Shown: piece by piece, positions 22,571-34,047 of the stretch
How positions within the stretch are numbered: position 1 is the stretch's first letter
How the letters are laid out: every line of letters begins with the position of its first letter
From: Heliocybe sulcata
Lineage: Eukaryota > Basidiomycota > Agaricomycetes > Gloeophyllales > Gloeophyllaceae
Direction: 5' to 3'
Length of the DNA: 46,060 bases
Assembly: GCA_004369045.1 (NCBI GenBank)
Contig: ML213549.1
Span: forward strand, 1-46,060
Notes under the pieces: generated by a model
Seen by the model: the letters and a program-made list of their open reading frames with translations, nothing else
What the model was told of the DNA's origin: nothing
Databases searched by the model: none
Position numbers and translations under genes: made by a program

Positions 22571-22577
22571 TCTTCCC
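22571..22577. repeat. Target-site duplication, right copy (TCTTCCC)
   Basis: Exact match to 15664-15670. Confidence 0.85.
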
Positions 22578-22685
22578 GACGCTCAATGCCACAGGCCTGT
22601 GATCAAGAATGTACATGTACTACGATCTCATCCTTCCCATCTTTTCCAATGTTGGACTGCGAGAATAACTCCCAATGGAGAACAC

Positions 22686-24135
22686 CCGGCTGGCTGACGG
22701 CTGGGCTACGTAGCCCGATAGCCCTAGCCCTGTAGCCTTAGTTCATAGTCGTGGGAAGGGCTATGGGCTATGGGGCTACGTACCTGTAGCGTCGGGCTAT
22801 AGGGCTATACGGTTCATAGCCCGGGGCTACGGGACCTGCTGTGACATGCTGTAGCGCCTGACACTGCAGCATTAATGAGGCTTCTGATCACATTCAGTAA
22901 TTCTTCTAAGGTAGTGTCAATGAATATGCATTTAGTGAAGTTGGAAGCTTGATATTAACATGGCTAGAATATCGAGGTGCAGATACAAGCTTCGGGACTG
23001 GAGTAGTGTGACGACGGCGAGACGTGGGAGTCGCGGAGCCAGCACACGGAGAGTAGTCGCACAAACAGAAAGACAGGTGTAAAGCGATAGTTGAGCGAGC
23101 TCTAGCGTACTAGTATTAATACAGCTTTTATATACCCCTTCAGTGGTTCTTAGGATAACATATCGAAGAAAGAAAGGAGCTGGTAACATGAGCATGATTA
23201 AGGAATGAATTGAAAGTATCGGTAATCCTTCAGCCACCCGGGCCGAGACTTGCCCAACGGGCGTACGTTAGCCGGTCCAGCTCTCTAAGTTCAACCGTCA
23301 CAAGTAGTCAATCCCAGTCAAAACTGGACACTTTGCCCGCGGTTACGAGCGGTTGCCACCGGTCCCTGAGGCCTGAAGTTTCCCACCCATTATCACCCAA
23401 GCAATAGCTGGCAATAGCAAATCCGCCGCACAATAGTTGATTCGCCATTGCCAGCTATTCCCGTAGTTTAACACCACGACCTCCATGTAGTTGTATAGAC
23501 AACTTAATACATGCCAATGATTTTTAATCTGTGTCAATGCGCCCATCATGATATTCTCATTAATAGAGCCACATCCATTTGCATCCATTCACGGATTTTT
23601 ACAGCTGTTAAAATACATTGTCTACCATTCACCTTAGGTCGCCATCCCCGCCATTCCCCACCATTCCCGCGCCATTCCCAACATTCTGAAATATTTATTT
23701 TCGGACCCTACTATAGTGCATTGACTTATACTTCAAAGTATATATCATATCTCGAGAGTCCTGCCTGTTGCTCGCCTAAGTACTCGGCCCCACTGAGGCT
23801 GCTTTGACATTGATTCCCAGGTTTGAATGCGACGGACAATGTTTCAAACATCGTCAACGGTCAACCAGCCTCTATGGCATGGTACATGATCAATATTCAA
23901 TAGGTATATAATTTGTACTATCCACATACGGAGCAGCATTTCTAGATGCCTCGGTCGTGATGAATCTTGGATGTGACATCGAGGAGACAGCGCCGATGCG
24001 GCCGCCGAGCTGCCTAGGGACAGCCAGCCAGCTGCCGGGCAGGGCTACAAGGCTACGAAGGCTCGTAGCCCCAGCTTGTAGCCGGGCTACGGGCTATGGC
24101 TACAGGGCTACATAGCCCAGCCGTCAGCCGGCCGG
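22686..24135. mobile_element. 1.45-kb non-autonomous inverted-repeat element (MITE-like)
   Basis: The left end (CCGGCTGGCTGACGGCTGGG...) and the reverse complement of the right end (CCGGCCGGCTGACGGCTGGG...) match at 29 of the first 31 bases. Both ends continue into dense copies of GGGCTAYGGGCTAY in both orientations (about 22700-22840 and 24030-24120), a subterminal repeat pattern typical of cut-and-paste elements. The interior has no transposase-like frame, so it would need an enzyme in trans. No clean target duplication was found: the flanks share only AC. It starts 109 bases after the 6.9-kb transposon and ends 3 bases after the stop assigned to paralog C. Family unassigned; the GGGCTA-rich ends are reminiscent of hAT-type elements, but that is a weak analogy. 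Confidence 0.7.
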
Positions 24136-24138
24136 ACA

Positions 24139-25492
24139 TTATGCCCAATGCCGCTTGGTCCACGGATAAATCATCTGGGAATCCTTCTGGAAGGTCAACA
24201 TCTTCCAAGGTGCCCCATATGAGGGGGCTTACATCGGGAAGTGACCATTGACCGGCCCAGCCCCGCGAGACTTGACACCATGTGAAGAACATCTGCATAA
24301 TAGACGGTCCGGATTCCACCTCTTTCTTATCCCTAGGCTGCATATTGGCTACGAAAGGATGGAAGACAAGGGCGGTCCGTCTGCCTGTGCGTGACATGAG
24401 GAACGATCATCGGGAAAGAGCTAGTTATGGACGACCAACTTTCACTGAACACACCAAAGATCCATAGCTCATAATTCGTGAAGGTGAAGAAATTGCAGCC
24501 ATGCCTGGAACAGGCGTCGTATAGCTGATATTCGAGGAGGAAGCCACTTATCAGAAGGCCACAACCCATACTCAGGGACGTGCTTACCTCACACCACAGA
24601 CGGCTACTAGCAGACCACCGAAGGTGCTCGTTTCCGTGATCTTGCTCCTCGTTGGCCTCTTTCCTTTTGCACCACCACCATTCAGGGAACTACGAGACAG
24701 TTAACGTAGTGCCTACATGAGGACGCCAGTCCGTCAGTTGAGCAAAATCCGCACCCAGCAATCACTGGCAAATTCTTCAAAATTGAGTGGGCCAAACAAG
24801 CACGGAGGTGTAACCGCGAACACCATAGCCACACCGTGTCGTCCTTTCCCCGTCTGGAGCAATTACGCAGTAGGCGAACTGTGAACAACAGCAGCAGAGA
24901 TGCTACTTACCAGGTCAGATCCTTTCTGCAGCGTGTACACCGCCCAAAGAGGATTCGGCCTCGGAAACGTGTAGTAGACGGTGGCAGGCTTCCACACTAT
25001 AGCCGTCGTGACTTTCCGGTCCGCGGCGGCGTCGATAGCGCTGGCAATAGGGTTAAGCACAGCGCTAAGTATCATGTTGCCGAAGCCAGGGACGGCATTT
25101 GACCATGCCTTGCCATCGTGGAAGAAACCGGAGCTTGATATCATATCCCAATCTGGAGCCGCTTTGACCTCTTTCTCCAAACCTGCGAAACCTGTGGCAC
25201 CGCAGGACGAAGTTTGGTGTTGGCATTCAGACGAACAGGAAATTTCGCCAATGAACGCACATTCCCATGTTCGTTTTACTAGCCACTGTTGGTCCGTCAG
25301 GCCCACCACTTCTAAACGCGTACCAGTCGGTCCTTCATCTGGCGGCTGGCGAAAGTACTCGATCCATTTGGCTCTGCCTTGGTCATCTAATGTCTGTATC
25401 TCCGTACCATAGAATGCAATCGGAAGTAACCATGCTTTAGCCAGAGAGTAGACGGGATGCATCAGTAGATCCGAAGCTCGAACAAGGCACAT
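24139..25492 (-). CDS. Paralog C of the unrecognised three-copy family
   Basis: Six exons read right to left: 25492-24911, 24853-24755, 24689-24588, 24524-24440, 24384-24233 and 24201-24139, giving 360 aa in phase. All family blocks are present: GVAMVFAVTPPCLFGPLNFE, an exon starting FPEWWWCKRKEAN, the 85-base exon with DACSRHGCNFFTFTNYELWI and then FGVF, and GPSIMQMFFTWCQVSRG. The N-terminal half is one exon here (two in A and B) and is distinctive (EVVGLTDQQWLVKRTWECAF). The start at 25492 matches the others by the LAKAWLLPI / LASAWLPPI similarity. The 3' end is uncertain. If the last intron is not spliced, the frame reads DVDLPEGFPDDLSVDQAALG and runs into the adjacent inverted-repeat element, which would then supply the stop and mean that the insertion altered the C-terminus. 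Function unknown. Confidence 0.68.
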
Positions 25493-25664
25493 GGTGAAGA
25501 TGTGGCATGGAGCGGGATACGCGCCTGTGGCACGGGACCTGATGTTAGCCAAACATGACCAAATCAACGGTGTCAATAGCCGCCGTCAGCATTTCCTAAC
25601 AGTGTCGTGGCATAATTATTAGCTCTCAAGTACTTCCCAATTTCATTGAGTAACTTGTCCACTC

Positions 25665-27682
25665 CTAAGCGCCGACAGCGCCTGTCCACATATCTACCAT
25701 ATCGATTACCAGATATCCCTTCTGAGGCACATATTGCCTGGTAATCATCTTGATAGTCTCCTGCGCGACCATGCCTCCCAGGAACGCAGCCATGTTCGGC
25801 AGGTCCGCCGTTGGTGCACGGGCCCTTGATGGAACATTAGTAAGGAAGAAAAGTGACGTGGAAGAGACGACATACACTTCGCCTACGGCTGCGTCGAGCT
25901 GTTCTTCGGGCAACTCAACGTCTGTGCCAGCGATGCGCTCGACCTCGGCTTTCAACGCTGCTACAGTCGGTGTCTGGTGCTGCAGAGTTAGCGAGGAGAG
26001 AGCGGAGAACGCGAGGTGCGTGGCAAGTTTGGCTGTTTCCTTTCCGCTTGGGTCCATAGCTACAGCGTTTGCCAGCTCGTTCGCTGCGGGATCAGAGATG
26101 GATGAGATGCCCATTAGCCTTTCCTCAAGGAGCAATACGGATAAGTAGAAATCACCCAGTGCCGCACGGTCCTGATCAAACGATCCCCACTCCCGTCCTC
26201 TCATCACTACAAGCGCGTGCGCATTCTTCACAAACAAGTCGATCATCTCATCTCCAATGGTCTCTCTCACATCCTCGCTAATCAGGCTCTTGAACTTTGC
26301 CTTCTCCTCCTCCGCCTGGCGCTTATATAGCGTTTGCAAATGTATATAGCTCTTGGTGTCTGAACGCATGTCGGGCAGCGTGGATGTAAGGGGGAGAGTA
26401 TGAGGGGATTCTTGGGTGAATTTTTGCAAGGCAGAGAGGAGTTGGAAGAAGGGCGGAGAAGAGGGTGTTAAAGAGGATAGGCCAGAATCTTTGAAAAGGG
26501 CCGAGATTTCCGAGGGCACCTGCGAAGGCAATTGTCGGTGAAGGGGAGCATGAGGGAGGAGGGGAAGGAGACAAACTGTGGTTTCGGTCCAGGCTCGGTA
26601 CGCCTGCGCCTCTGCCTCCTCAAAGTTCTCCTCGTCGGGTTTCCTTCTCATGCCTTGGATGCGTTTCTTGAATTGCTGCTTCTCGGCGTATGTCTTTGGG
26701 GGGTTGCCACCGTGCTTGTAACAGTCATCAGCAGGCATGCCACCACACGGCCATAATGTACGTACTGATTTCTTCCAATCCTCAAGAGCGCTTACAAGGA
26801 TAACAACATAGGGAACATGGGCGTGCTCAGTAGGGTCCATCTTCTCAAAGTCAATGGACATGGCATGCGCGTGGAGTTCAGGGAAGGGTTTGTCTATGCG
26901 AAGTGATGGGGTAGTTTCCGAATGGCTCTCGATGACTGGGTGACAGAGGTGGATTAATCAAGTCGGGCGTAATAGGGATAGGACCTTACTAGAGTGTTCG
27001 TGAAATTGAATGAAGAACTCCGAGACGAATCCGGCCGATCTCACCACCATCATAATAGGATGCGATGGCTCCGACCACAGGTACTTCGCCAGCTTGTCAA
27101 CCAGCGCCGGCTGCATGTTATGCGCAATCACGACGTTGAACTCTAGGAAATACTGTGGGTTCGAGTTCAGGACTTCCTCCACGTTTCGATGATCCGCTCT
27201 GCCCTCGACGCTGTCATTAAGCTCGGCCAGGAGGCGCACAGCCTCATCTGCGCGTCGCTTGCCAATGCTCTTCGGACCCTCCAAAAAGAAGTTGTTACCA
27301 GCGTCCTCCGGAGTAACAGAGTGATGATCGAGGATGGTGAAGTGGCCGATGCCGGGGAGGACGAGGTTCTTAAGAATAGAGGTGGAGGTCGCGGAGGCAC
27401 CGATCACGAGGATGCGGGAGGACTCAAGAGCAGCTTGACCGGTTGCAGCCCATAGACTATTGAGGTGAGCTTCAATGTCTGTGTAGATGCTAGGAAGCGT
27501 ACCGAAGCTGACGATCATAACGTCTGGTCTTATTGTCGGGCTGACCTCTTCGTCCTGGATTACTGGATCGTCCTCCCCTCTATAGCGTCAAATGCTTACG
27601 TAGATACGGCGGTTGTTACAGTCTCAATATCCTGGGATTCACTGAAAGCCGTCCTTGAATCGGACCTCGCAGCAGCAGACAT
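25665..27682 (-). CDS. ULA1: NEDD8-activating enzyme E1 regulatory subunit (Ula1/NAE1/APP-BP1)
   Basis: Six exons read right to left: 27682-27608, 27528-27503, 27456-26990, 26935-26766, 26714-25876 and 25824-25665, giving 578 aa. With Uba3 it forms the heterodimeric E1 that adenylates NEDD8/Rub1 for cullin modification. The sequence opens with TRRYDRQLRLWAATGQAALE, the ThiF-type start typical of E1 subunits; recovering it required the 26-base second exon and a 46-base intron. ILVIGASATSTSILKNLVLP follows. It lacks the active-site cysteine domain of Uba3, as expected for this subunit. Next come MDPTEHAHVPYVVILVSALE, the NPPKTYAEKQQFKKRI helix and a long insertion of helices. The C-terminus is LPNMAAFLGGMVAQETIKMI, then the Uba3-facing tail YLVIDMVDMWTGAVGA. 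Length is normal. It is divergent from PUF6, with 388 bases between start codons. Confidence 0.94.
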
Positions 27683-28070
27683 ATACCACTCACCTAGCCA
27701 TTGCGATTACTAATTGGCTCCAGTAGAATGGTCGAGTCTTCTTGTATGGCAAATGTTCGTTGGATGAAGTTAGTTGACTTGCTTTCCAGTGTGTCCACAG
27801 TAAGATCCTTTCGTTAGGCCAATAGATACAAATCGAACTTGAAGTCGTCCAGGATCGCAGAGGAACAGGCGCGTAGAAGTTCAGTAGAACCGCGACGCGC
27901 TTCAGTCACAAGGTTCTCACGATAACAAACATCTGTAGTGATTTGCAACGAGACTACAAATACAGTTTGCCGCGGCACAATTTAACTAGGCCTCCACAAT
28001 AGCTCTCGTATTTTATACGCTCTAACACTAGTGCTCGACGCCCATAACCTCGTCCCTGGATTGTGCCATC
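27683..28070. promoter_or_regulatory. Shared divergent promoter between ULA1 and PUF6
   Basis: A 388-base gap separates two start codons pointing away from each other, so both promoters must lie here. No clear TATA box or known factor site was picked out. No extra gene. Confidence 0.55.
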
Positions 28071-30447
28071 ATGGCGAAAGATGCCATCAGAAAGAGACCG
28101 GCAAAGACGCAGGATGGTCCCCCCACCAAAAAGATACAACTCGCAAAGAAGGAACGGCCTGCTCCAGGGAAGCGTAGTAAACCGATAACGGTTACTAATG
28201 AGAGCGACACAGACTCAGAGGAGGAGTTCGACGAGGGCAGCGTGGATGAGGGTTTCGAAGACATGGGGGCAGAGACGGTCGGCACGGAAAAGAAGGCTGC
28301 TAGCGGTCAATGTGCGTCCATCCATTTCTCCTGGAGAAATCATCTAATTTACATGAATGCAGCCGCACGAGAGTCGCACAAAGCTCAAAAAGCCCTATTC
28401 AACGAGCGCAGAGCAGCGAAACCACACGCTGACCTGCTGACGGATGCCAAACGCATATGGAACCTGGCCCGCCAAAAGAACATTCCCGAGCCAGAACGCC
28501 GAAAACACGTTCAAAATCTCATGGACATCATCCGAGGAAATGTGAAAGATATTGTCTTTAAACACGACGCCAGCCGAATCGTGCAGACTGTTGTGAAGTA
28601 CGGGAAGCAGGACGTGCGGGACGAGATCGCGCAGGAGTTGAAGGGAAGCTATTTGGAGTTGGTGCAGAGACGGTATTCGAAGGTACGCGAGTCATCTTCC
28701 TACTTCTTTCACCTCCCGTAGACTAACGAGGGTGTCATGTAGTTTCTCGTCGGCAAATTGATCCGCCAGTGTCCCTCTCACCGCGCATCTATCCTCGTCG
28801 AGTTCCAAGGCCACGTCCTGCGTCTCCTTCTGCATCGTGAAGCCTCCAGAGTCATTGCGGATGCATACGAGCTGTACGGGAACGCATATGAGCGCTCCAT
28901 CCTGCTACGTGATTTTTACGGCAAGGAGGCATCGATATTTTCTGTCACCAGTGGAAGCGACGCGGACGTGGAGCGGTCGAAGAAAGGATTGGTGGGCGTT
29001 CTTGAGGGTACACAGGGAGAGACGCGGAGGAGAGTCTTGGCTTCCCTGAAGGATAATCTTGTCTCCATGTGGGTCGAACATCGGACCAAGTTAGGCGATC
29101 GTAATGCTGATATACTGCGTGGTAGATTCAATAACTCAGACAAGGGTGCCGTCACACACGGCATCGTTCACCATGCTCTTTGGGAGTATGTCACAGAAGT
29201 GAACAGTCTCGAGGATGACGCAGAACGAGAGAAGCTGTATAGGGAAATATTCGACAGGTACACTTTTCTGCCCTCTGCCTGTAACTCTCCTAATTATGTT
29301 CGACATATAGCTGTGAAGATTCCCTAGCGGAGATGGTCCACACGAAGCACGGCAGCCGCGTTGTTCGCGAATTTATCGCGCGGGGTACAGCTAAGGTGAG
29401 CAAACCTATCTCTGCTATTCGGATTATAGGCCAGATGCTGACATGAGACGTGCGGTCAGGACCGAAAACACGTCGTCAAAGCGCTCAAACCGCACATCCA
29501 GCGCATATGTCTTGATGACGAGGCCCAGCTCGTAATTTTCACCGCGCTAGATTGTATTGAGTGAGCCTATTCTCCCTGTCTCCATCCTGCACTGCAGTTC
29601 CGCTTACTGTCTCCCTCAGCGACACAAAACTCCTAGCGAAGTCCGTGCTGGCGGAGGTCACATCCAAAGCACCCACTCTCTTCCCCACGCCGCAAGGTCG
29701 CCGTGCTCTGCTGTACCCGATCGTGCCCCGTTCGCGGCGCCACTTTACCCCCGCGCAAATCGCTCTCCAAGCGGAGACGGACGAGGTGAAAATGAAGGCC
29801 GGGCAGAGCAAGAAGGACGATGAGGTGAGGCGGGCGGAGGTAAGGAAGGCGGCCAGCGAAGGGCTGCTGGAGTGGCTTGGAAAGAGTGCGGCGGAAGTAG
29901 TGAGAGATCCTGGGGGTAGCTTGGTGGTCATGGAGGTTATGCTATATGCCGAGGGCGGTGGGTCTCTCGCCATCTCGAGTCACTGTCAATAGATGCTGAA
30001 CCGTCCGGATTATATTCAGATAAGGCAAAGGCGATCGAGAATCTGCTGAAGGCAGTGGCTGAGCCTTATCCAGGCTCTACAGAATCTCCACACCCGGTCA
30101 GCCTCCCGCATACGGCACGCGTGTACAAGAATTTGCTCCAGGGCGGCCACTTCGATCATGCCTCGAAGAATGTTTCGAGATCCCCGTTCTTCAACTCTGG
30201 TTCATTTGCAGAGCTGTTTGTGAGGGAGGTGGGGAAGGAAGTCGTGCTGGCAATGGCGAAGGGGAATGGGGCGTTTGTGATAGCGGAGCTGGTGGAGAGA
30301 GTAAGAGACGAGTGCAGGAAGGACGTAACACGGATGGTAAGAGGTTGGTTTAAGGATGGTAGGAAGGAGGTGCAGGGAGGGACAATGAAGGGGAAAGAGG
30401 TGCTATTGGAGAAGGTGGATAAGCTACTAGAGCAAGAGGAGACGTGA
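28071..30447 (+). CDS. PUF6: Pumilio-domain RNA-binding protein Puf6, ribosome biogenesis
   Basis: Seven exons: 28071-28311, 28363-28682, 28743-29257, 29311-29395, 29460-29560, 29620-29957 and 30020-30447, giving 675 aa, close to the roughly 650 aa of yeast Puf6. The N-terminus is Lys-rich with an acidic patch (DTDSEEEFDEGSVDEGFEDM), as usual for nucleolar proteins. Pumilio-type repeats begin around residue 130 (GNVKDIVFKHDASRIVQTVV; then FLVGKLIRQC). GSRVVREFIARGTAK and GSLVVMEVMLYAEG are further repeat-like elements. The C-terminal CPL region ends with GNGAFVIAELVERVRDEC and a helical tail. Puf6 binds 60S precursors (25S rRNA region) and, in yeast, ASH1 mRNA. All junctions are in phase and nothing is broken. 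Confidence 0.93.
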
Positions 30448-32044
30448 CGCACCAGGAAGGCTGGATTGATCGTATTGTCCTTTTATCACTTTTCCGCAGG
30501 TGCGGCAGTTCAGGAGAGTCACCTGCCATTTGCATTCTCTGCCACATTTCTGCGTCGCCGTGCCATATCTTCCCTCAACATCGTCCTGATATCCTGGGTG
30601 TATCGAAACGTCACATCCACTACGGCGACTGGATGTATACCGAAAAGGGGTGAGGACGAATGCGCGGAATTTTTTCTAAGTCACCTTAGGCGGGAGGGAT
30701 TCGCCGACGTCATGACCCGTTAGGCCATTTAGTGTGCAGCCCGGATGGCCCGGCAGGCCTTATCCACCCGATATCATACCACATAAATCCAGAAATAGCG
30801 CAGGCCAGTCCAGTCATATTTCATGGGCACGTTGATGTAAAGAGATGGTAGGAGACTCACGAGATTCCTCCGCTCATCAACTCGGACTCCGGAGTTGCCT
30901 GATCTGAAGGACAAGAGTCCCGAGTTGACGTCGTACGGTACCCATGGAGTATGCAGTTTGTTGGTCCGTTGGTGAGTAGTGTCGTCGTGAACAATACTGT
31001 TCTGGACGTCTTTACAAGAAACTAGACAAGAAACTAGACAGCGTTACAAGAAGACCATGAGGCGCGCAGGCGTCAGCTCTGATGTTGTCAGGTTCTATTC
31101 GACGGTTCTATTTGACGATGGCGCTGGCCATCTCTCTCTGATTATCAGCGCCTGTCAGCCAAGGCTGGACTTTGCAGAGGCAGAGTAAGTGATACGCCGC
31201 CTACTATCACTCTCGTCCTGCAACTGCGATATCAGACAGCTATGATAACCAGAGTGAGCACATATTTACGGAGATGTTGGCACGCAGAACAGCAAGCATC
31301 TTAACAGACAATCAAACCATCGAACCGTTTGATCAGAGCTATAGCTCTATCACTACTTAATATGCGTCTTCTCGTTATCATCAGCCATGCCAGTCATCGT
31401 CATAAGGTCTGTATAGCTTCCTCTGAGTGTTGAGGTGTTTCATACTGATAGACTTGTACTTCGCTGCAGGACGAGTAGGATAGACCAGGCCGCTCGAAGG
31501 AGTTAAGAATGGCCGAGGAAATCGGGCGGAGGTTGGGGCACTTATGGTGGACTTCGTTACACACCGGTGCGGCGCCCTCATGAGTATCTGGAGTAGTCCA
31601 ATCACATTCTCACTGTTTCTGTACCAGCGTTTCAATTGTTCTCTATCCTGATTCTTGGCGTGTCATTCTGGCTGTAGTGGCACTGCGGGCAATGCACGAC
31701 AATGACCTTAGGCATAGCAAGCAAGACGGGATAGTGAAGAGCTGGTCGATAAGTCAGAGACTACCGGAATATGCAGACATGTAAGGTATCATTAGTTATG
31801 TAGGTCATGACAGAGACTTAATTGAGCAACCAGGGTAGGTGGTGTGGAGAGAACTAGCTAACGTTCAGAGAATAACGAAGTGAAGATGTTAATAAGCCTG
31901 AGACGAAGGCATAGGAGTACGTGTAGGATGGCCCTGTAAAGGAGGCTGACGCGTACGACTACCGTCCTCTGCGAGCTCAATGTAATCATTGCCGAACGCT
32001 TAATAGGATGCCGGCTTCACGTCGAGAGTACGGATGAATCCAGT
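30448..32044. other. Gene-poor stretch with one possible minus-strand exon
   Basis: Mostly non-coding. On the minus strand from about 31620 to 31409 an open stretch reads TTPDTHEGAAPVCNEVHHKC and continues through LRPISSAILNSFERPGLSYS to a stop. It is protein-like but isolated, and may be a terminal exon or a relic. A 12-base unit (ACAAGAAACTAG) is doubled near 31014-31037. Otherwise nothing seen. Confidence 0.4.
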
Positions 32045-34047
32045 TTACTTGCCGCAGCGACGCCTCTTCAAGGGACGCTCGGGCTGGGGCTGGGCCGACG
32101 GAGGAGGAGGCGGTGCCGGCGGTGGGGTGGATGAAGAAGGAGTCGTAACTGGGGCCGCAAGAGGTGCAGGGTTTTGCACTCCAGATGCTGGAACCTGATC
32201 CCATCCAGGGTGTTTCTTGTTCTTGTGACGAGCCAAAAGGTCTTTTCTTCCCAGCTTTCTTGTGCATCCAGGCTGATCGCATGGATATTTGATGTTCCCA
32301 TGCCTCTTGCTGAGCACATGACGAGAGATACTGTGAGCTTGATATGGGGTACGTTGCCGACAACCAGGCCATAGACAAGAGACAGGCGGACCTGATGAAC
32401 GGACGTCCACCTCGTGTACATTCTTCATGTGGTCCGAAACCACCTGCGCCTCATAGTCTACTGGCACGATAATGAGCTCGCTGCAGCCGTCCCATCGGCA
32501 TATATACTGTCCAAGAATACTGGGAGTGAGGGGATCTTGGGCTGTGTTCGTGCCATCGGCGATAGGGTGAGGCTCCACAACAGCTGGAACAGCGGATGTG
32601 TCTGCGGCGGCGAAGCCGATGAACGGTTCATCTCTTGCCTGCCGGGCCGGTGCAGGGCCAACATCTTGGATACCATTATGAGATTGAGTTTTGGCCCATT
32701 CGTGGTCGTCGTGACCAGTGGAAGTTGGCGCCTGGCAGGTGCTCTCCACCGCTATCATTAAACGAGATGAGTATCAAAATTTACACTGTGTTCGAACATG
32801 GATTCTCACCAGTAGCTTTGGCTTTGCCCTTGGACCTATCGGCAGCAACAGGAAGGATAAGCAAAGAATTAGTACTAGTTGACTCGTTCTTTGCGACAGT
32901 CACTACTTCCTCAGCATCACTCTGCAGAGTTGCAACTGATTCAGCGCCCGCGCCACGGGGGTGATTTTGGATGAGTCTGCCGCAGACAGGAGGATTACCC
33001 AGCAATGTTTCGGTCTCCTCGGCCTCTTGGCTATCATGCGTCCATTTGCGGGAGGACTGGAAAGGCTGTACATCGGAATGGAATGAGAATTGACTGGGAG
33101 CGGGCTTCGCATATGGCGAGAAATCGACGAACCTCCGAGCAACCTTCAAGGTGGTGCATAAAGGAGGAAAGAAGCACTTCCTGAACGAATTGCTCATAGG
33201 AGAGTTCAGAGGTATGATTATTACCTGAGAACCATCGACCGATATGAGATGATGCATATAATTCTAGAGGAGCCTGCGCCAAAGAAGGACGAGCCGTACA
33301 TACACAATTGGTTGTTTTTTTCGTCATCCGGCACCAAACGCAGCTCGACATCCGCGGTGGCATTCGCTGCAACCACGTTGGAGACCTTGATTGTCGATCC
33401 CAGCCCTTCGACGCTGTAACCTGCTTCGTCATCGGAAGGTGTGTCAAGGGAGTGTTGACCAGCAGGTAGTGGTTCTTCGTTCGTCTGATCAGTCAATGGA
33501 ACCCGACCGGTAGATGCATCTTCTTCCGCACACGGAGCAGCTGTGAGGAGGGGAGGGTGCGCCATCCGCGAAAACTCCTCAGCGTGCTCCCTTGCTCGGT
33601 CGTCTAGTGCAGTTGGAGGAGGCAGATGGCTAGCAGAAGCGAGAGGGACTTCATGCTCCAAATCAGCCAGGGCACGCACAAGGTCGTTATCAAGCGGGAA
33701 ATATGGTTCGTCCGTGCCTAAGGTTCAGCGATGAAATCAGGTGAGTCGAGCCGTAATGACATATATAAACGATCTATCATGCATTCTTGCTCACCGAACA
33801 AATCACGGAACATATCATCTATGTCCTGGGTACTGACGGCTCCTACCTCAGAGGAGCCGCACCCTCTATAGTTCGAAGACTCATGAAGAAACTCCAAATT
33901 TAGGGACGATCCAGGAGCTGAGGTAGGAGAACTGCAGCTCTGGTTGAGAGAAAGAGGGCAATGAAATGCAACGAGTACAATTCGCCTCGAAAACAAATCT
34001 TCATCCGAGTAACTAGGAGCTCTCTCCGAAGTCGATGAGGAGACCAT
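32045..34047 (-). CDS. C2H2 zinc-finger protein (three C-terminal fingers), zinc-finger gene 1
   Basis: Five exons read right to left: 34047-33795, 33717-33304, 33224-33133, 33065-32810 and 32751-32045, giving 573 aa with all phases agreeing. The first 340 residues are Ser/Pro/acidic and probably disordered (SSEVGAVSTQDIDDMFRDLF, a possible activation-type segment). Three classical fingers follow: CRWDGC...HMKNVH (C423, C428, H446, H451), CLWPGC...HVLSKRH (C464, C469, H483, H489) and CDQPGC...HKNKKH (C496, C501, H514, H519). The tail is Pro-rich and ends with a basic patch (LKRRRCGK) that may be a nuclear localisation signal. It is likely a lineage-specific DNA-binding regulator; its target is unknown. 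Part of the second 'exon' of the leader (near 33920-33960) could be a 39-base intron, which would not alter the frame. Confidence 0.72.

Noticed and set aside
22678-24143. An 8-bp hAT-type target duplication around the 1.45-kb element
   Set aside because: The eight flanking bases on the two sides do not match; only AC is shared, so no duplication is claimed.
24734-25576. A separate 230-aa gene ending at 24734
   Set aside because: Its last part contains the family strand GVAMVFAVTPPC and a donor at 24754, which links it in phase to the exon at 24689. It is the first half of paralog C, not an independent gene.
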